From NCBI GenBank assembly GCA_031270605.1, contig JAISXG010000075.1:1-32904 (forward strand): DNA of 32,904 nucleotides, read 5' to 3'. Position 1 is the stretch's first letter, and the number at the start of each line of letters is the position of its first letter. The stretch is from Oscillospiraceae bacterium (GTDB lineage: Bacteria; Bacillota; Clostridia; Oscillospirales; Acutalibacteraceae). The notes beneath the pieces were generated by a model, which was given only the letters and a program-made list of their open reading frames with translations, had not been told where the DNA came from and made no database searches. A program made the translations under genes and the position numbers. This document shows, one piece after another, positions 32,623-32,904 of the stretch.

Positions 32623-32904
32623 GTGCCGCCCTCCCGCCGGTTTGACTCGCGCACGAACGCTTCGAGCTTTTCTTTTGCCCTGCCGCTGTCAATCAGCTCC
32701 GCGGCGAAGGTTACGCCGTCCTTGAGGGCGGCGGCTTTGCCCGCAACATACAACCCCGCGCCCGCATTCAGCAGCACCGCGTCGCGTTTTGCGCCTCTCA
32801 CGCCGTTCAAAACAGCAAGAGTAATGGTTGCGTTTTCCTCAGGTGTGCCGCCCACAATATCCTCTTGCGGACGGCGTTCAAGACCGAAATCCTCAGGCGT
32901 GATT
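32619..32904 (-). CDS. trpD: Anthranilate phosphoribosyltransferase (C-terminal part; cut by window end)
   Basis: TrpD transfers phosphoribose to anthranilate. Only the last 94 residues are in the window; the frame stays open to the window edge, so the gene is partial rather than truncated in the genome. The visible part, ITPEDFGLERRPQEDIVGG, GTPEENATITLAVLNG and AVLLNAGAGLYVAGKA, is the typical TrpD C-terminus. Its stop overlaps the trpC start by four bases. trpE and trpG, if present, would lie beyond the window. Confidence 0.93.
   Translation of the reverse strand, partial: ITPEDFGLERRPQEDIVGGTPEENATITLAVLNGVRGAKRDAVLLNAGAGLYVAGKAAALKDGVTFAAELIDSGRAKEKLEAFVRESNRREGGT

Noticed and set aside
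1-32904. Defence system, prophage, CRISPR array or integrative element
   Set aside because: I found no spaced direct repeats, restriction or toxin-antitoxin genes, phage genes or transposases. The single recombinase fits a housekeeping Xer role better than an element integrase.

Overview
The window looks like chromosomal DNA from an anaerobic, endospore-forming member of the Clostridia with moderate GC (Oscillospirales-like; this is inferred from gene content, not from a marker gene). The evidence is the sporulation genes spoIIGA, sigE, spoIIM and cwlD, GGAGG-type ribosome sites before most genes, an iron-dependent alcohol dehydrogenase, and a tryptophan operon of Gram-positive type. I see no tRNA, rRNA, CRISPR array, prophage or transposase gene.

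Layout. Bases 1-1346 carry the end of spoIIGA overlapping sigE (mother-cell sigma factor and its processing protease). A GPH-family sugar symporter, a nitroreductase-like protein and a PAP2 membrane phosphatase follow, separated by bidirectional terminators. At 5.2-6.0 kb lies spoIIM behind a sigma-E-type promoter, then a convergent tyrosine recombinase. Just upstream of the recombinase is a 30-base perfect palindrome that resembles a dif site, and a 35-residue membrane micro-ORF. From 7.3 to 10.3 kb are a GME-fold protein coupled to radA, and cwlD. At 10.4-14.2 kb a divergent GH92 glycosidase sits between two Crp/Fnr-type regulators. At 14.4-17.9 kb are an Eis-type acetyltransferase, an AIM24/Dabb pair and a GNAT/NimA-like pair. 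On the minus strand at 17.9-23.8 kb are an amino-acid ABC importer, a class III aminotransferase, a cytidylate-kinase-like protein and an iron alcohol dehydrogenase. At 24.2-29.1 kb are a membrane protein of unknown role and a copper operon (copA, a duplicated-domain lipoprotein, copZ) divergent from an HxlR regulator. The window ends with trpD(partial)-C-F-B-A.

The least expected signals are non-coding or small. First, the dif-like palindrome lies next to a xer-type gene, in a place where gene strand preference changes from mixed to strongly minus, which would fit a replication terminus. Second, a roughly 100-base imperfect palindrome occurs twice (5265-5364 and 22823-22916): its inner blocks are almost identical, while the outer arms differ in sequence but stay self-complementary. 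Third, the ABC importer has a dyad over its -35 box and a terminator hairpin starting only about ten bases after the predicted transcription start. Fourth, the copper operon contains an unrecognised lipoprotein built from two homologous segments.

All calls come from reading the sequence and the translations; no database search was run.
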